Under the pieces are notes generated by a model that saw nothing but the letters and a program-made list of their open reading frames with translations, was not told the origin of the DNA and searched no databases. A stretch of 64,000 bases of DNA from Bryoerythrophyllum caledonicum (taxonomy: Eukaryota > Streptophyta > Bryopsida > Pottiales > Pottiaceae), in contig OZ020514.1 in the NCBI GenBank assembly GCA_963971425.1, positions 18,511,406-18,575,405 on the forward strand, read 5' to 3'. Within the stretch, counting starts at the first letter, position 1, and every line of letters begins with the position of its first letter. A program made the translations under genes and the position numbers. Of the stretch, positions 1 through 11,200 are shown piece by piece.

Positions 1-177
1 CCCTCAAGGAAAACCTTGCTAAAAACACCGACGGTCCAATCCACGCCTTCCACGGATGTGTTTGCACCATTGGTGACACTTGCGGCGGCCGCAGCCACTC
101 CGACTTCAAGCCGGAGTTCATGGAAGCGCAAGAGAAGAAAGGAGCGGAAGAGACTCGAGGAGTTGGCTCGGAAGTAG
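1..177 (+). CDS. C-terminal tail of an unrecognised ORF (5' end outside window)
   Basis: Frame 1 is open from the first base for 58 codons and stops with TAG at 175-177. The encoded tail is Ser/Thr/Pro/Ala-rich (a run of five Ala near residues 28-32) and ends in a strongly basic stretch rich in Lys, Arg and Glu. I recognise no domain. Because LTR-like DNA follows directly, this may be the end of a retroelement polyprotein, but an ordinary gene end is equally possible. The start lies upstream of the window. Confidence 0.4.
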   Translation, partial: PSRKTLLKTPTVQSTPSTDVFAPLVTLAAAAATPTSSRSSWKRKRRKERKRLEELARK

Positions 178-774
178 GCCAAGATCTTGGTTCGTAGGTC
201 ACTGTTTAGTCCGGGATTTGGCCCCTGGTTGACTTTGGTTTTGACTTGGTTTTGCCTTGGATTTTGTGTAATAAGTGACCTCTGACGGTGCATGTCGTGG
301 GGAGTGGCAACACCGCCGCCAAGAGTAGTTAATGTCACCGTTTTTAGTTAGAAGGTATCATTTGAGTTTGGACTCTTGTGTGAGTCCTTCGCAGTATAAG
401 AGAGGAGTCTCATGGCCTCTCTCTTCACTGCTTGATGTGTGTATTTGCTTTCAGTTTAATTCTAAACCTACGCTTTGAGAAGACCTTCGAGGGTTGGAGA
501 GCTCGGATTGCATATATGACTGTGAGTGCCATTTCAAGTAGTCCACTCCTCAAGTCTATACTAATTGTCTAATCATTGTTTCCTTGTTCCATCAAGGAGA
601 TTAGTCGGGGTGGATGGGAATAACAGGTGAGGTGAGAAGATAGTTAGTAGGGGCGTGACTCCAACTCTAACCATACAGTTGTTTCCTTGTTCCATCAAGT
701 AGATTAGTCGGGGTGGATGGGAATAACATGTGAGATTGTATGTGTCTAGGGAAGGACGAGGGGGGAGTGACGGA
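178..774. other. LTR-like or intergenic stretch with a TATA-like site
   Basis: No coding region can be supported here. A TATA-like GTATAAGAG occurs near 394-402, followed by an inverted AGAGAG/CTCTCT pair (about 400-424). That layout suits an LTR promoter but could be chance. The end of the stretch (about 750-774) is purine-rich and G-rich, like a polypurine tract, and precedes the candidate LTR at 775. Confidence 0.3.
576..728 (+). repeat. 50-bp direct repeat, two copies 103 bp apart
   Basis: Copies lie at 576-625 and 679-728 and differ at about one position (AAGGAGA versus AAGTAGA). Both start TTGTTTCCTTGTTCCATCAA and end GGGAATAACA. The 53 bp between them are unrelated. This looks like a recent segmental duplication inside LTR-like DNA. 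Confidence 0.9.
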
Positions 775-1544
775 TGTGTAAGGGTCATAGTGAGTCTTGA
801 GTGACCTTCCGGCGTACCCGTTGGTGTCGGTTGTGAAGATTTGTATCATTCCCTGAAATATCCTACCTCATGCCGTATCGGATGTGGAGGGAGATTGAGA
901 GGAGGACGGATAGTGGGCGGGTAGGCCCCTTGCTCACTTACAATACGCCACTCGTAGTTTCGGAAACACGGGCCTAACACCCCTGTGAGGGGGTCCCAGT
1001 GACACCATAACCATCCAAGGAAGTAAGTAGAGTTAGAATGAGAGAATGGGAGGAAGAGTAATTGTTACTTGTGTCAAATGCTAGAATCTCTTTGAGTCCA
1101 TGGACTACCGTCCGTGGTGATATACTCTTTATCTGGGTACTCGTGTACTCCGGACGTTTATAGTGTGCATAGTTGTAAAGATAACCCCCCCCCTCTCTTA
1201 ACCGGGACTCCGGACAAAGTAGGCTCCTACCCGAAGGTCCCTACCTTCCAAGCCAAGTAGGATCCTACCCGAAGGTCCCTACCTTCCGAGCCAAGTAGGC
1301 TCCTACCCGGGGAAAAACACTCGTACGGGGAGCGGGGTGGTGGATGTAGATAACGCTCAGGCGTTGTAATCTAACATTTTTCCTTTCTTTCCTTTGATGT
1401 AATTATTGTGATATAGGTAACATTGTGTACATCTAGATTGGTTGTTAGTCGTTGTAGTTCTCGGTGATTTTCTGTGGGAACGATTACCTTAAGGGTATCT
1501 TTGTGTTAAGATGTGAATACTTGCCAACACTTACTACGACAACA
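775..1544 (+). mobile_element. Candidate LTR (fossil), about 770 bp
   Basis: The stretch begins TGTGTAAG directly after a G-rich purine tract (about 755-774) and ends ..CGACAACA, giving TG..CA ends. It holds no coding region, has a 38-bp tandem repeat in its middle, and has a T-rich end as LTRs often do. No second copy is present in the window, so the boundaries are inference. Confidence 0.3.
1218..1310 (+). repeat. 38-bp tandem repeat, about 2.4 copies, each unit self-complementary
   Basis: Units lie at 1218-1255 and 1256-1293, with a partial third unit to 1310. Each unit contains two short inverted repeats: GTAGG..CCTAC, and GAAGGT-CCCT-ACCTTC (6-bp stem, 4-base loop). The units differ at only about two positions. 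Confidence 0.9.
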
Positions 1545-1915
1545 TGCCTTCAGTGGATAGCCTCAAATTGCAACTTCTGCAATAACATGTATAAAATATC
1601 CAAGAGCGATCTCCTAAGTTTTACTTCTTAAAAATGGTCAATCTATGGAGGTTTAATAGAAGTAGAGAAATGATTGCACAAGCAAATGAAATACACAAGG
1701 TATTACAAAGAATGCTTGGAATGAGATATGGCCTCTATTAAAGGCCGTCACTTATAGTTCCAATTGGAAAGAACCTTTTCTAATACATATGGAACTACAT
1801 TAAGTTCGTTTCACTTCTCTCCACTTTCTCCCCTTTATTTTTCCTTCAAAATCTACCTCAACTATTTATGATATCATAATTACAACGAGCAACTCTAATC
1901 TCAATTACTCCCACT
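1545..1915 (-). mobile_element. Probable 3' LTR region of the Ty1/copia fossil
   Basis: This non-coding stretch lies immediately downstream (minus strand) of the copia RNase H end. On the minus strand the coding part is followed by AAGTGGGAG, a typical copia polypurine tract, and then TTGAGATTAGAG. An internal palindrome TTCCAATTGGAA occurs near 1760. No partner LTR is in the window, so the far end is uncertain. Confidence 0.4.
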
Positions 1916-2790
1916 TTGCGAGTAGTTACCTTCTCACAATCTGGTCACCTTTGCTTACCTTTGATGCCGCTCTTTTGCAAGTGCTTTTGTCAACACATCC
2001 GCCACCATGTCTTCCGTTGGACAATACTTCAAGTTTATCTTGCCACTCTCCAATTTCTTGCAAATGAAGTGAAGTTGCACATCAATGTGCTTCGTGCGTG
2101 AGTGGTTTGTGGGATTCTTTGCAATGGCTATGCATCCTTGGTTGTCGCACATGATGGTCCTTGCTCCTTCTTGAACAAACCCACATCCGCCAAAAGCTTG
2201 CAAAGCCAAATGGCCTCCTTCTAACTTTGGCTAGTTGCCATGTACTCCGCCTCCGTCGTGGACAAGGCAATGGTTGATTGTCTCTTTCAATTTCACGAGA
2301 TGGCACCAACTCTAGCAAAGAACACATACCATGTTGTCAAACGACGCTCGTTTGCATCTCTGGCCCAATTTGCATTGCAATACCCCCTCTTAGCAATGTC
2401 CTTACCACCAAGGCACAATTTGTGGTCTAAAATACCTTGCAAATACCGCATGATGCGCTTCACGGCACTCCAATGGGTCCGATCAGCCCGAGACATGAAT
2501 TGGATCACCATGCTCACCGCAAAAGCAAGGTCAAGTCGTGTGCCTACCATGGCATTCATCAATGATCCAACTCCACTCTTGTATTGCACGCCTCCATCTG
2601 ACCTTGAATGGCTTGAAACTCTTGCTTCGAAAGCTTCAACAATTTGACATTCACATCAAGAGGGGTATCAATGGGCTTGCACTCTTCCATGTTGAAGCGC
2701 TTGAGCACCTCCTTAACATACTTCTTATGGCTCATGGTGATGGTTGTTTTACTCGAATATTCTTCCTCTAGTCTGTTACTCCATCCATGT
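1916..2790 (-). mobile_element. Ty1/copia retrotransposon fossil: 3' end of reverse transcriptase and RNase H
   Basis: Minus-strand reading gives classic copia segments in order. A region like CKPIDTPLDVNVKL lies near 2690-2640. The RT/connection region with SRADRTHWSAVKRIMRYLQG lies at 2589-2293. The RNase H end with CDNQGCIAIAKNPTNHSRTK, HIDVQLHFI and MVADVLTKAL lies at 2209-1955. Gag, protease, integrase and most of RT are absent, so this is a truncated fossil with a few breaks. Its upstream edge is near 2790. Confidence 0.9.
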
Positions 2791-2895
2791 TTTTAGAGCG
2801 ATTGCCTTCAGCCGCAATGACTCTCTCCGAGGTTCTGCTTAGTCATGGTCACGTGAAGAAAGGATGAGGACCATTGCTTCCAGCTCTACGTGTCC

Positions 2896-3464
2896 CTAAG
2901 GGCTGCTCATAGTAGATGACCTAACCCTTGTGGAAAGAAGTTGTGGGGTTAGTATTGTGCGCTCCACACCACCATTTAAACAAAGTGCGCAACACTGGAG
3001 AGGTGGCCGGACAATGGTTGAAGAGCTCTTTTTGTTCACACTTAAGAGAGTTCTTCTGATCAAAGCTATACTTTGAGTAGGTGGCCTCCGAAACAAATTT
3101 TGGATTGGCATGTCTTCCGTTGAGTCCGGTTCTATTGCTTGAGGTTCAATTTGATGAAGGTCATGTAAGGCATCTCCATTGTCCTCGTTGTTTGCAGAGT
3201 TGTTTCTAGGTGGGCTATGATCAGACAAGGGGTTGTTGTCACTTGCAAGGTCTTCCCAATTGCCACCCATCTAGTTATAACCCCCATCATCAGATTCCAA
3301 GCCCTCGTCCTCCGTGGTTGAAGGAAGTCCTTCATCTCGATCTGACTCCTTTGAATGCATATTCTTGTCATACCATCAAACTGGCTCCGGTCGAGCACGT
3401 TCTCGGCGCAATCGACTATATGTATGTGACATTTAACTAAATCTGGACCTTCAAAAGTCCACAT
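2896..3464 (-). pseudogene. Unrecognised acidic ORF remains downstream of the DUF7869 locus
   Basis: Two overlapping minus-strand frames are open here (124 and 110 codons). The first encodes an Asn/Asp/Glu/Pro-rich N-terminal part and a basic C-terminal part. No known domain is visible. Orientation and position suggest a 3' part of, or a neighbour to, the DUF7869-type gene at 4.4-6.4 kb, separated from it by repeat-bearing DNA at 3.5-4.3 kb. A real gene cannot be proven. Confidence 0.3.
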
Positions 3465-3675
3465 TGGTCAAAGTCCGTATTTAGTTTAATAATATACCAT
3501 GTGGATTGCTTCATCGTATAAAGAGAGCATCCAATCCAACAAGCTCTTCCTTGAGATTTAAGCAGATGATTTGAAGCATCAAACATGAAACATCTATTAG
3601 AAGTTGATAGTAGTGGAAGCGATTGGAAGAATGAAACAAACGATACGGAGCATAGTACATGCATTTCAACGAAAA

Positions 3676-3780
3676 CATCGGAGGCGCACCCGATCCGGAT
3701 TGGAAGATTGGGGGAGCACCCAAACCTGGCGAGGAAATAGGAGGAGCACATGATCCAAAGTGGGAGACCAGGAGAGCAAT
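3676..3780. repeat. GATCGGG/CCCGATC palindrome-family cluster 1
   Basis: Degenerate units of a dispersed palindromic repeat: GGCGCACCCGATCC (about 3683), GATTGGGGGAGCACCCAAAC (about 3704) and GGAGGAGCACATGATCC (about 3740). Spacing is 30-40 bp. They share the core of the better units at 23.8 kb, two inverted GATCGGG/CCCGATC arms around GCGC. The surrounding DNA reads like an intron or intergenic spacer. Confidence 0.6.
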
Positions 3781-4059
3781 CCGTTGGAAGTAAAAGCGTC
3801 ACACATTAATAGCATACAATCAATTTCACTAGAACAGAAAGTGTTTGAAAAGGCTTCCTTATTTTTGGATTCAATGTAAGGCGATAGTGAAAATGTGTGT
3901 ATTAAAAGTATCACTCTTGTGAATTTCGGATAAGTTTTTCAGGTACAAGATGAACGTTCAAATTCCTTGGACATACTAGGAACCATCGCGTTGAAGAAAT
4001 CCTAGTAGAGGCGGGCTAGAAGACGACAAAACTAGGGATTTTTTGATCTTGCTGGGAAA

Positions 4060-4180
4060 AAACTATGCCAATCAAGGATCAGCTGCGTTTGCACTCGATC
4101 CCCTATACAAGATCAGGAGCGCACTCGATCCGCACACAAGAGATAGGAAGCGCATCAATCAAGGATCAGCTGCGTTTGCA
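4060..4180. repeat. Palindrome-family cluster 2 with a direct repeat
   Basis: Contains GATCAGGAGCGCACTCGATC (about 4110-4129), a diverged copy of the 20-bp palindrome. A direct repeat ATCAAGGATCAGCTGCGTTT flanks it (starting about 4071 and 4158). The longest local plus-strand frame (4043-4333) crosses these repeats and I do not regard it as a gene. Confidence 0.6.
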
Positions 4181-4386
4181 GCATTGAGGTTAACCAGTGC
4201 TACAATTTGGTCCTTTTTTGGAATTGTCCGTGTCTTCGGATTTGCCTTAGTTGACCAAGAGGCATATACGACGCAATTACAATCCCAAAGACATGGACGA
4301 CGACCGGGCTCCGATACCCACGTTGCTTCCTAGCATCCCGCATACTTTTATTTGTGCTCTTTTATAGAATTTCTTGGCTCCATGAA

Positions 4387-6440
4387 CTAAATAATAAATT
4401 TAGCGTACTCCTCGTGACCTTGCTCATTATTTACAGATGAACATGCTCTTCCCATCCAGACAGGATAAATATCAGGGTCAGAGGGACGGAGGAGGACCCA
4501 TGATCCCGCTATAATATGCCACCATGGATTCAAGGCTTCCTTTGGTCTCTCCTTGATTGACCCACAAAAAAACTTCATGTACCCGATCTTCATGTGTGAC
4601 ATCTCCATTAGTAATGAGGCACAAGGGAGCTGGAACCGTCGCTCTCCAATCATGATTTGGCCAAATGCCTTCTACCAACACGTCTACTGTGGAAGGAAGG
4701 GATTCATCAAGTTCTTCAAGTATTGCTTTCCAGTAAGCGATATTAGGCGGCATAGCCGTTTTGCATCCGGCGCACCTAACCATACCTCCCTCCGAGAATG
4801 CTATATAAGTGCGAATTCCAGACTAAATTATAGACTTCTTATCCAATGCTTTTGCAGCCTTCTCTTTGGCCTTGACTTGATTGCTACGTATGGAAGGCTC
4901 CTCGTCTCCCCACAATTGCCTGAATGGCAAAGCTTTGGGATACCATAATGTATCATAGGTCCCTTGTCAACATCGTCCTTCCAAAGCCGAACTCTAGGTT
5001 GGTTTCTAGGGAGCCAATGTGCATCAACTCCATTTTCCTTATACCGCATGATGGGCCAGCCGTCTTCATCTACGTAGAATTTAAAGAGGTGTTGATCTTT
5101 TGTGCCAATGAGTCTGTCACCACAATCACGTATATAGCCCTCCACAAATGATTTGAAATCAGCAACCTCTTGAACAAACTCAGGCATGAAACTCAAATCC
5201 TGCAACTTCATGAAGGACGACATCATATCAGCGACTACATAGGTATTCTCACTCTTCAACCTCTTGGACAAGTGGCTGATGTAAGCATCTATATCCTCAT
5301 GGGTGTGCCCTACCAACAAGAATCCAACTTGGATTTCTTTGAACACCCCCCGATAAGTCAACATGGATAAAAATGCAAAGAGATATTGGTTCTTATTATC
5401 CTTCGCAGAGTGACAAGTACAAATTTGTTGGAAGAGGGACCGCGTGAGTGGAGTGGTCGGTATCTACTCGAGGTAGGAGGTCCATACATTTGGACTTCCC
5501 TCTTAGCATTGCAACAAACATCGAGTTTGCCGGCTCGAAAGAAAAAAGTTTGTCCGTTCCACGAATGGGTGGTTCTTCGAGACCCCGAAGCAATTTTGCG
5601 ATGGATGAAATAGTGTCATTTGAGTCTCATGGCCACAAGTCAGTGGAGTAATGAGCATACGCACCGTCCCCATGACCATGAGTGACCATTCCAGTGACAT
5701 TCATTGGAAGAGATCTGCATTTTGCAAAAGAACTACCAATCGCCTTTACCGCAACATTGTTGAAGAGATCCCTCTTCGTTCTACTAACAGCTGACTGTAA
5801 TATCATGGGCAACCCCAACTCTGTATTTGTCTGTAGCAATGTCCAGTATTTATTAATCAAAAACATTGGCAACTCAAGCATTTCCACGTGTGCAAATCCA
5901 TGAAGTCATCATACACTGCAAAAGTGAAGAAAATGATAGCTCAATAATCCCTTGGGACATAAGACCGGAGTCCAGAGACCGGGTGCGCACCCAATCTTTC
6001 TCGGACTTGCTAAATAGAGTGGCGTCAACACAATGCAATACCTCGTTAGTGTTGGCCCAGATCTTCTTCCAGCTATGTCCGGACCGCAGAAACTTGAGTG
6101 TATCCATCCGCCTTGGCACAGTCGACCGCATCTGATGAGGCATCTGATCAGCGTTCTCACGGATGATTGTTGTAATGGAACCCATAACCTGCACAATACC
6201 GAGGCGAGGACGTTTGACGCTTTTGTTCCAGTGTGTTAATGAGATGATGCCCAATTTATACTGGTCAATATATTTGTAAAATGTTGACTTTGCAATACCG
6301 TGAATCTTATACCATGCCATTGTGCAGACATCCCGACCAAGCAATGTTACATACTATCTTCTCCAAGTGTGGTCCAAGTAACGGAGTTGACCTCCAACAG
6401 ATCTGGCATAATCTCCTCGATCGTCGTAACTTCTCAACCA
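4387..6440 (-). pseudogene. DUF7869-type protein, decayed
   Basis: This is the best-preserved host-like gene remnant in the first 10 kb. Minus-strand frames give, in order, LGRDVCTMAWYKIHGIAKS (about 6344), a long middle region, VTGMVTHGHGDGAYAHYSTD (about 5690-5640), DNKNQYLFAFLSMLTYRGVF (about 5395-5340), then FLLVGHTHEDIDAYISHLS (about 5315) and a 150-residue C-terminal part. The DN..KN(R/Q)Y..FL followed about 20 residues later by (V/P)GHTHEDID is, as I recall, the hallmark of the DUF7869 family, often seen in multicopy, transposon-associated eukaryotic genes. Its biochemical role is unknown to me. The frame changes between blocks, and a palindrome of the 20-bp family sits at 5977-5996, so introns, decay or both separate the pieces. 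The longest single frame (178 codons) spans 4828-5364. Family assignment is fairly sure; function is not. Confidence 0.7.
5977..5996. repeat. 20-bp palindrome-family unit inside the DUF7869 locus
   Basis: GACCGGGTGCGCACCCAATC is self-complementary over its central 14 bases (GGGTGCGCACCC plus flanking pairs). It matches the family best seen at 23826-23845. Confidence 0.75.
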
Positions 6441-6454
6441 AAATTTCTGCCGGA

Positions 6455-7302
6455 TTAGGAGGGAATCCTCAGGACGGATTCAGCGGACGCATTGAGTTGG
6501 GCAACATGACTCTGAAGTGACCGCTTGAATCGCTTCCGGCATAGTCTTCTTGGAGTACGTGGCGAGGTTCTCCTCAGCTTGCTTCCGGCAATGGATAAAC
6601 CGGTACGATGCGCTAGGATGACCACCGAGGTGCGCATTCGGGTCCGCTGGTTCCGGAAGTCAAATGGAGTGATCAAGTCTCTCGCTTAGACCGCGCCAAC
6701 CTTTGAATGTGCACTCCGGAATTGGGCAACCCTGATGACGTATGATGTCACCATGATCTCCAATGAAAACGTCCAACACTGTAACGCCAACGATCCCCTC
6801 TCCTAGGGAAATATTCTGGAATGGCTTAGTAGCTAGGGAGCAGTTGACCCTGGTAGTGGCCGCTAGAATACCGCTACTGTTATAGCGCTTTACCACTTTA
6901 CCCACCTACTCGATATGAGGTAGGAAAAGAATAGGGATTTGGGATTCAGAAGAAAGATCACCGTGTAAATGAATAGGAACATTCTCTGATGGAAGGACAA
7001 ACCTCTCTGCCATCGAAAGGACTGTCCTACCAACTGAATCAGCCAAGACGGATATGCCGTCCTGTTGCAGCTGTATGAAAAGATAACGGGCCTCCAGGAT
7101 GATCTCAGACGCACTAATTAGCGTCACATTGGCCAGGTGAAGATGAATGTTTACACCAAGCTAGTGACGGTTGGAACAGCCTCAATGACAACGCCTTGTC
7201 CAACCACACCATGACATGGATAGACAAAGGAGACTGCCTTGCGTAGACCAAATTTGGAGCGCAACCCTGGAGGAATCTAACACACATCACACCAACTTCC
7301 AC
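6455..7302 (-). pseudogene. Unrecognised ORF remains upstream of the DUF7869 locus
   Basis: Minus-strand frames at 7302-7114, 7127-6906, 6905-6660 and 6676-6455 follow each other with hardly any gap and show protein-like composition, for example RYLFIQLQQDGISVLADSVG and SLGEGIVGVTVLDVFIGDHG. They could be the 5' part of the gene whose DUF7869 domain begins at about 6.4 kb, or a separate gene. No domain is recognised. The frame alternation means it is not intact as an unspliced ORF. Confidence 0.4.
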
Positions 7303-9030
7303 TTAGGCACTTCACAGTCACAACTTCCGTGCTCAATCTCATTTCATTCAATACTAACAGCACGCAGAGTATCTAACACACAGTTCAGAACTCGCTCATA
7401 GATTGCAACCACATAAGAACTTCTAAAGCAAAAGATAGCAGCCTAGTCTTTGAGAAATAGTGTGGAAATTTGAATTGTGTATTAATTTTCCATGTTGGCG
7501 GGAACAAAAATCATCATGACTTCCGACCCAAAAAGAGTGGTCAGGTCGCTCTCAATAGCATAAATGACGGAAGACCTACACCATAGCTAACATCATCTTC
7601 ATTTGTCCCTAAACACAACGGGGAAAAATTAGATACACTGAGTAAAATATAATCAACCAGTATAGTTAAACCCGTTGTCGTGGTAGAGAGCTTATATTCC
7701 AAGAAAATACTGGATTTCTGGCTGCCACTTTTATTCAATCAAGTTCTTGATAAGAGAAACTCAAAATATATATATGAAGATTGTCTTTTTCAAGCGACAA
7801 TCACTTCGATACACAAGTCGTTACAGAACAAAGAAACCCAACTATCTAAGAAAACTATATAATTTTACAAACCTTAGAAAATGAAACTAACCCGAATCCT
7901 AAGAGCTTGTATCTCTTAATCCAACCGTCTAAATAGATCCAAATTTGAGCAATAGAAGTGATATACTATTAAAAACAAATACACAAAGTTTCAACCGTAG
8001 ATACCTCACGGATCTTGAGATATCACTGAAATACCTAGAGCCTCTCTAAAACCATGTTTACAAACACCCGCGCACCAAAGTCTTCATAACTCCCAAGAAA
8101 ATGCTTCAAACGCTACGAAACTTGAGATATAGCTTGACAGCATAATAAACCACCTCTAAGAAGTGTCTTAGCTAAAAAATCGTCCAAAAGCCAAAGATAT
8201 GGCCAAAACCGTCACCAACATCAAAGTAATAAACTTACAGCCTTAGAAAATATTTGTGCGATGTTCAGCTCCAAATATCTCCTGCATAAAACTTTAAATC
8301 CTTCTATTTTTCTGCGCAAAAGGTAGAGCTTACAAACACCTTTGCAGCCGCTTCTCCCGATCTCCAAAAGCTTTCTTGAAACTCTCGGGATGCTCAAAAG
8401 AGTGGCAGTAGGTTCCCAAATCGCCCCCTAACTTCAAATACTCATAACTACTTTAATCCCAACTCCAAATCCTAAGTTTTTTGTCCCAAAACTATAGCCC
8501 ACAATCCCATCTATCCACTTCTGAACTTCTCTACCTTCCAATCGGTCTTGTAGTTGCTCATAACCGCCTAGCCGCCTCGGACAGCCCCTTGAATACTCAT
8601 TGGTCATGGGAATTGGCGAATGGGATGAGGACTTTCATCCAAAGCCATCCTCCCTCCATCCCTTGCCACCTCCTTCCATCCCTTGCAACCTCCTCTTATC
8701 CTTCTATCCCCTTGCCATGTCATTTTATCTCTTAAAGTATCTTTATCTTCTCAATTTAAACATTTACTTCAAAACTCTAAACTTTAAGCCCAAATTTTTT
8801 CTTAAAGGCTTAACATCAAACATTTAAGTCTTAAATAATCTAGAGACTTCAACTAATTTAAATTGTACGAAGTGAGCTTTCTATATCAACTTCCAATTTC
8901 ATTTATCAACTATTCTAATATACTTCAAACTTATAAACATATTATCAATTGTGATTGGTTTTTTACATATTTTAGATAACCATAGAGCTACAAACGCTTA
9001 ATATACTATTGGATAATATCTACACACATC
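7303..9030. other. Gene-free stretch
   Basis: No coding region is supported. The DNA is AT-rich. A short C/T-rich imperfect repeat (CCATCCCTTGCCACCTCCTT and a near copy) lies at about 8655-8695. Plus-strand frames here are short and have no protein-like features. Confidence 0.6.
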
Positions 9031-9039
9031 GATCACGAC

Positions 9040-9300
9040 TAAGTGGGTTGGCTGAGCGTTCCGCCACACTAAACTGATTCAAAGTTTGAATCCTGCAGAT
9101 TGTCTAGACAGGTGATGTGTCGCGTGGTCCGGGGGCTGTTGATACTTCAGCAGTATGACAGCCGGTTGATGCTCTTGAACCTTGAGCTAGTGACAAGATG
9201 CAGGAATAATTTCCAAGATAAGGCTAGTCCCGGTAAAGTATGACCCTGTGGTTGAGGATGAATCCACTAGTCATATCTTCACTGTTGGCCTAGACCATTT
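9040..9300 (+). repeat. tRNA-derived SINE-like sequence
   Basis: TGGCTGAGCGTTC (about 9059) resembles a pol III A box, and AGTTTGAATCCTGC (about 9084) resembles a B box (consensus GWTCRANNC). The spacing of about 28 bp suits a tRNA-type promoter, with a non-tRNA body following. I could not fold a convincing tRNA cloverleaf, so a SINE head is preferred over a tRNA gene. The 3' end is not defined. The next 100 bp contains repeated CCATGCAGTGAAC motifs. Confidence 0.45.
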
Positions 9301-9420
9301 AATCATACTACTAAAATCATAATCCATGCAGTGAACCACGCAACGATCAATCGCGTTGTCAACCATGCAGTGAACTATAGGAACGATGCAGCCAACCGCG
9401 TAGTGAATCATGTTACTTTT

Positions 9421-10120
9421 TTTTAAATATAGTTTGTAATATAAAAACTACATGAAAATGGTTGGACTAATGCGTTCCAAAGCATTAGCTTGAGTTTTTG
9501 GGTGTGACAAATATGCAATAGTGTACTGCAATTTGTGCTTTTGATTACAAATTGGACGTTCAAAATATTTTTTGAGTTAAGCACGAGAAGATTGAATTGT
9601 AAATTATGAGTTTCAATCTTGGAGTGAAAAAGTTGTGAAGTTGGAGTTGTGATCTTGGAGATTGGCATACAAAGTTGGAGTTGCAAAATTGCATATTCAA
9701 GTTGTGAAGATTAAAATTACAAGTTTTGAGTTGAGATTGCAAGTTTTGAGATTGTAATTGCAAATTGAGTTTGTGGGTGTGTAAATTTGAGATTGGAATT
9801 GCAAGTTGAGTTTGTGGATGTGTAAAATTTGCATTTGTGTGTTGCAATTTGTGCTTATCCATAATAAATTTGAAACTCTTTATTACAAATTTGACATTCA
9901 TAACATTTTTGAAATTCCATGTTAAAATGCAAATAATCTAAAACTTCATTAATTTTTTTCTATTCTATTCTATTACATTATTAAAATTCATGCATAGGTT
10001 TTAAAGATATATTTATATTTTATGTAGATTATTGCTACCTTTCTTTTTTTATATTTTGTGATATAAAAACTACATTAAAATGGTTGAACTAATGTGTCTC
10101 AAAGCAAGCGCCAACTGCTA
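9421..10120. repeat. AT-rich stretch with TTGCAA-type imperfect repeats and duplicated flank
   Basis: Between 9600 and 9860 the motif (A)GATTG(G/T)AATTGCAAGTT(G/T) recurs many times with imperfect spacing. The segment at about 9421-9490 (ATATAAAAACTACATGAAAA followed by TGGTTGGACTAATGCGTTCC) is repeated with divergence at about 10045-10110 (ATATAAAAACTACATTAAAA..). So the repeat block is flanked by direct repeats of about 65 bp. No gene is seen. Confidence 0.6.
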
Positions 10121-10195
10121 GTACCCCATATTTTTCTATATTAATATTTGTATTTACATCATATACTCAATCACTTCAGGACACCGCAAAGGACC

Positions 10196-10680
10196 AATTG
10201 TCTCTAATGGGGACAATTTCGATTTTGGGCATGTACCTAAAATTCGGAAAAAATTCCTTTTCAATAGAAATCATATTCCTACATTGTACTTGGTAAGTGC
10301 TTCATGGAGGTCCTTTTCGTATTATCTTCGGATTCATCATTTGAAAGTTAGTAGCACTCAAATTAAAAATAGGGACTTCGGGTAGCTCCGAAAGTTTTGC
10401 TAAAAGTGTCTATTGACAATGGGATTTTTCATACATAATATAAAGAATGTTACCTTCTTTAGGAATGTCAGAAAACAATTCTTGTCTTTAGTAAAAAAAA
10501 CATGTAAACTGAAGTCAAACATTTTCACACATTTGTTGGAGAGGGTACCAAAAAAGCTTCTTTTTTCTACATAAAACCGAGTGATCTTCATTTTTTTTGC
10601 TTTTTATTTTTTGGTAAAAAACATGTAGTGTAAACCTTCTTATTGACAGTTTGGATTATCATTATTGGAAAAAATTAGTT
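10196..10680. repeat. Dispersed repeat A, copy 1
   Basis: Starts near CCAATTGTCTCTAATGGGGA and includes TAGCACTCAAATTAAAAAT, then GGGACTTCGGGTAGCTCCGA and a Lys/Phe-codon-like AT-rich tail. The order of motifs matches copy 2 at 12724-13290. No coding function; family unknown. Confidence 0.7.
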
Positions 10681-11029
10681 CCATTATTTTGCCTTGAAAG
10701 GCTATAATCTTCATATTCGTGCATTGGATTGCAACCAAAATAACATGGTAAGCTTATATAGTAGTCTTATTTAAGATCTTACGATTAAAAGTCTTAAATT
10801 ATACATCAATTTAGTTCAATTATTTTGCCACTTTTTAATAGTGGCACTTTTGGAGTGTTTCATCTTGGGAAATGCCAATCTTTTACGGGTTAATGTAAGT
10901 ATCGAGTCACCAGGGTAGGGTTTCTAGGTCTAGGATTTAGGGTCCTGGATTCATGATCAAGGGTTTAGGGACAAAGGATTTCAAGGTTACGGGATGCTTG
11001 GACTATCATGTATTTCTTTTCAAATTTTT

Positions 11030-11200
11030 TCCTTCGTCCAAGATTTAAATTATATTAATTTTGGGAGGTGAATGTCAATCAATTTAGAACCTCAAAACCA
11101 TAATACACAAAGATCGGCAACTACCTCTCTTTGTGCCCAAATAAAAAAAACTATTTATTGTGTGATCGTGATTGTGAGAAAAAATCCATGATTGCTTTTT
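11030..11200. repeat. Dispersed repeat B, copy 1
   Basis: Shares the series GGGAGGTGAATG...TTTAGAACCTC...CATAATACACAAAGATCGGC...ACTACC with copies at 11505-11600 and 12530-12670. The copies are diverged but keep motif order and spacing. Non-coding. Confidence 0.7.

Noticed and set aside
1187-1310. CRISPR array
   Set aside because: Units are directly tandem with no spacers, in a eukaryotic retroelement setting.
9045-9115. Complete tRNA gene
   Set aside because: A and B boxes are plausible but the acceptor and anticodon stems could not be formed.
9423-9901. Asn/His/Leu-rich minus-strand frames
   Set aside because: Produced by TTGCAA-type repeats; no protein-like variation.
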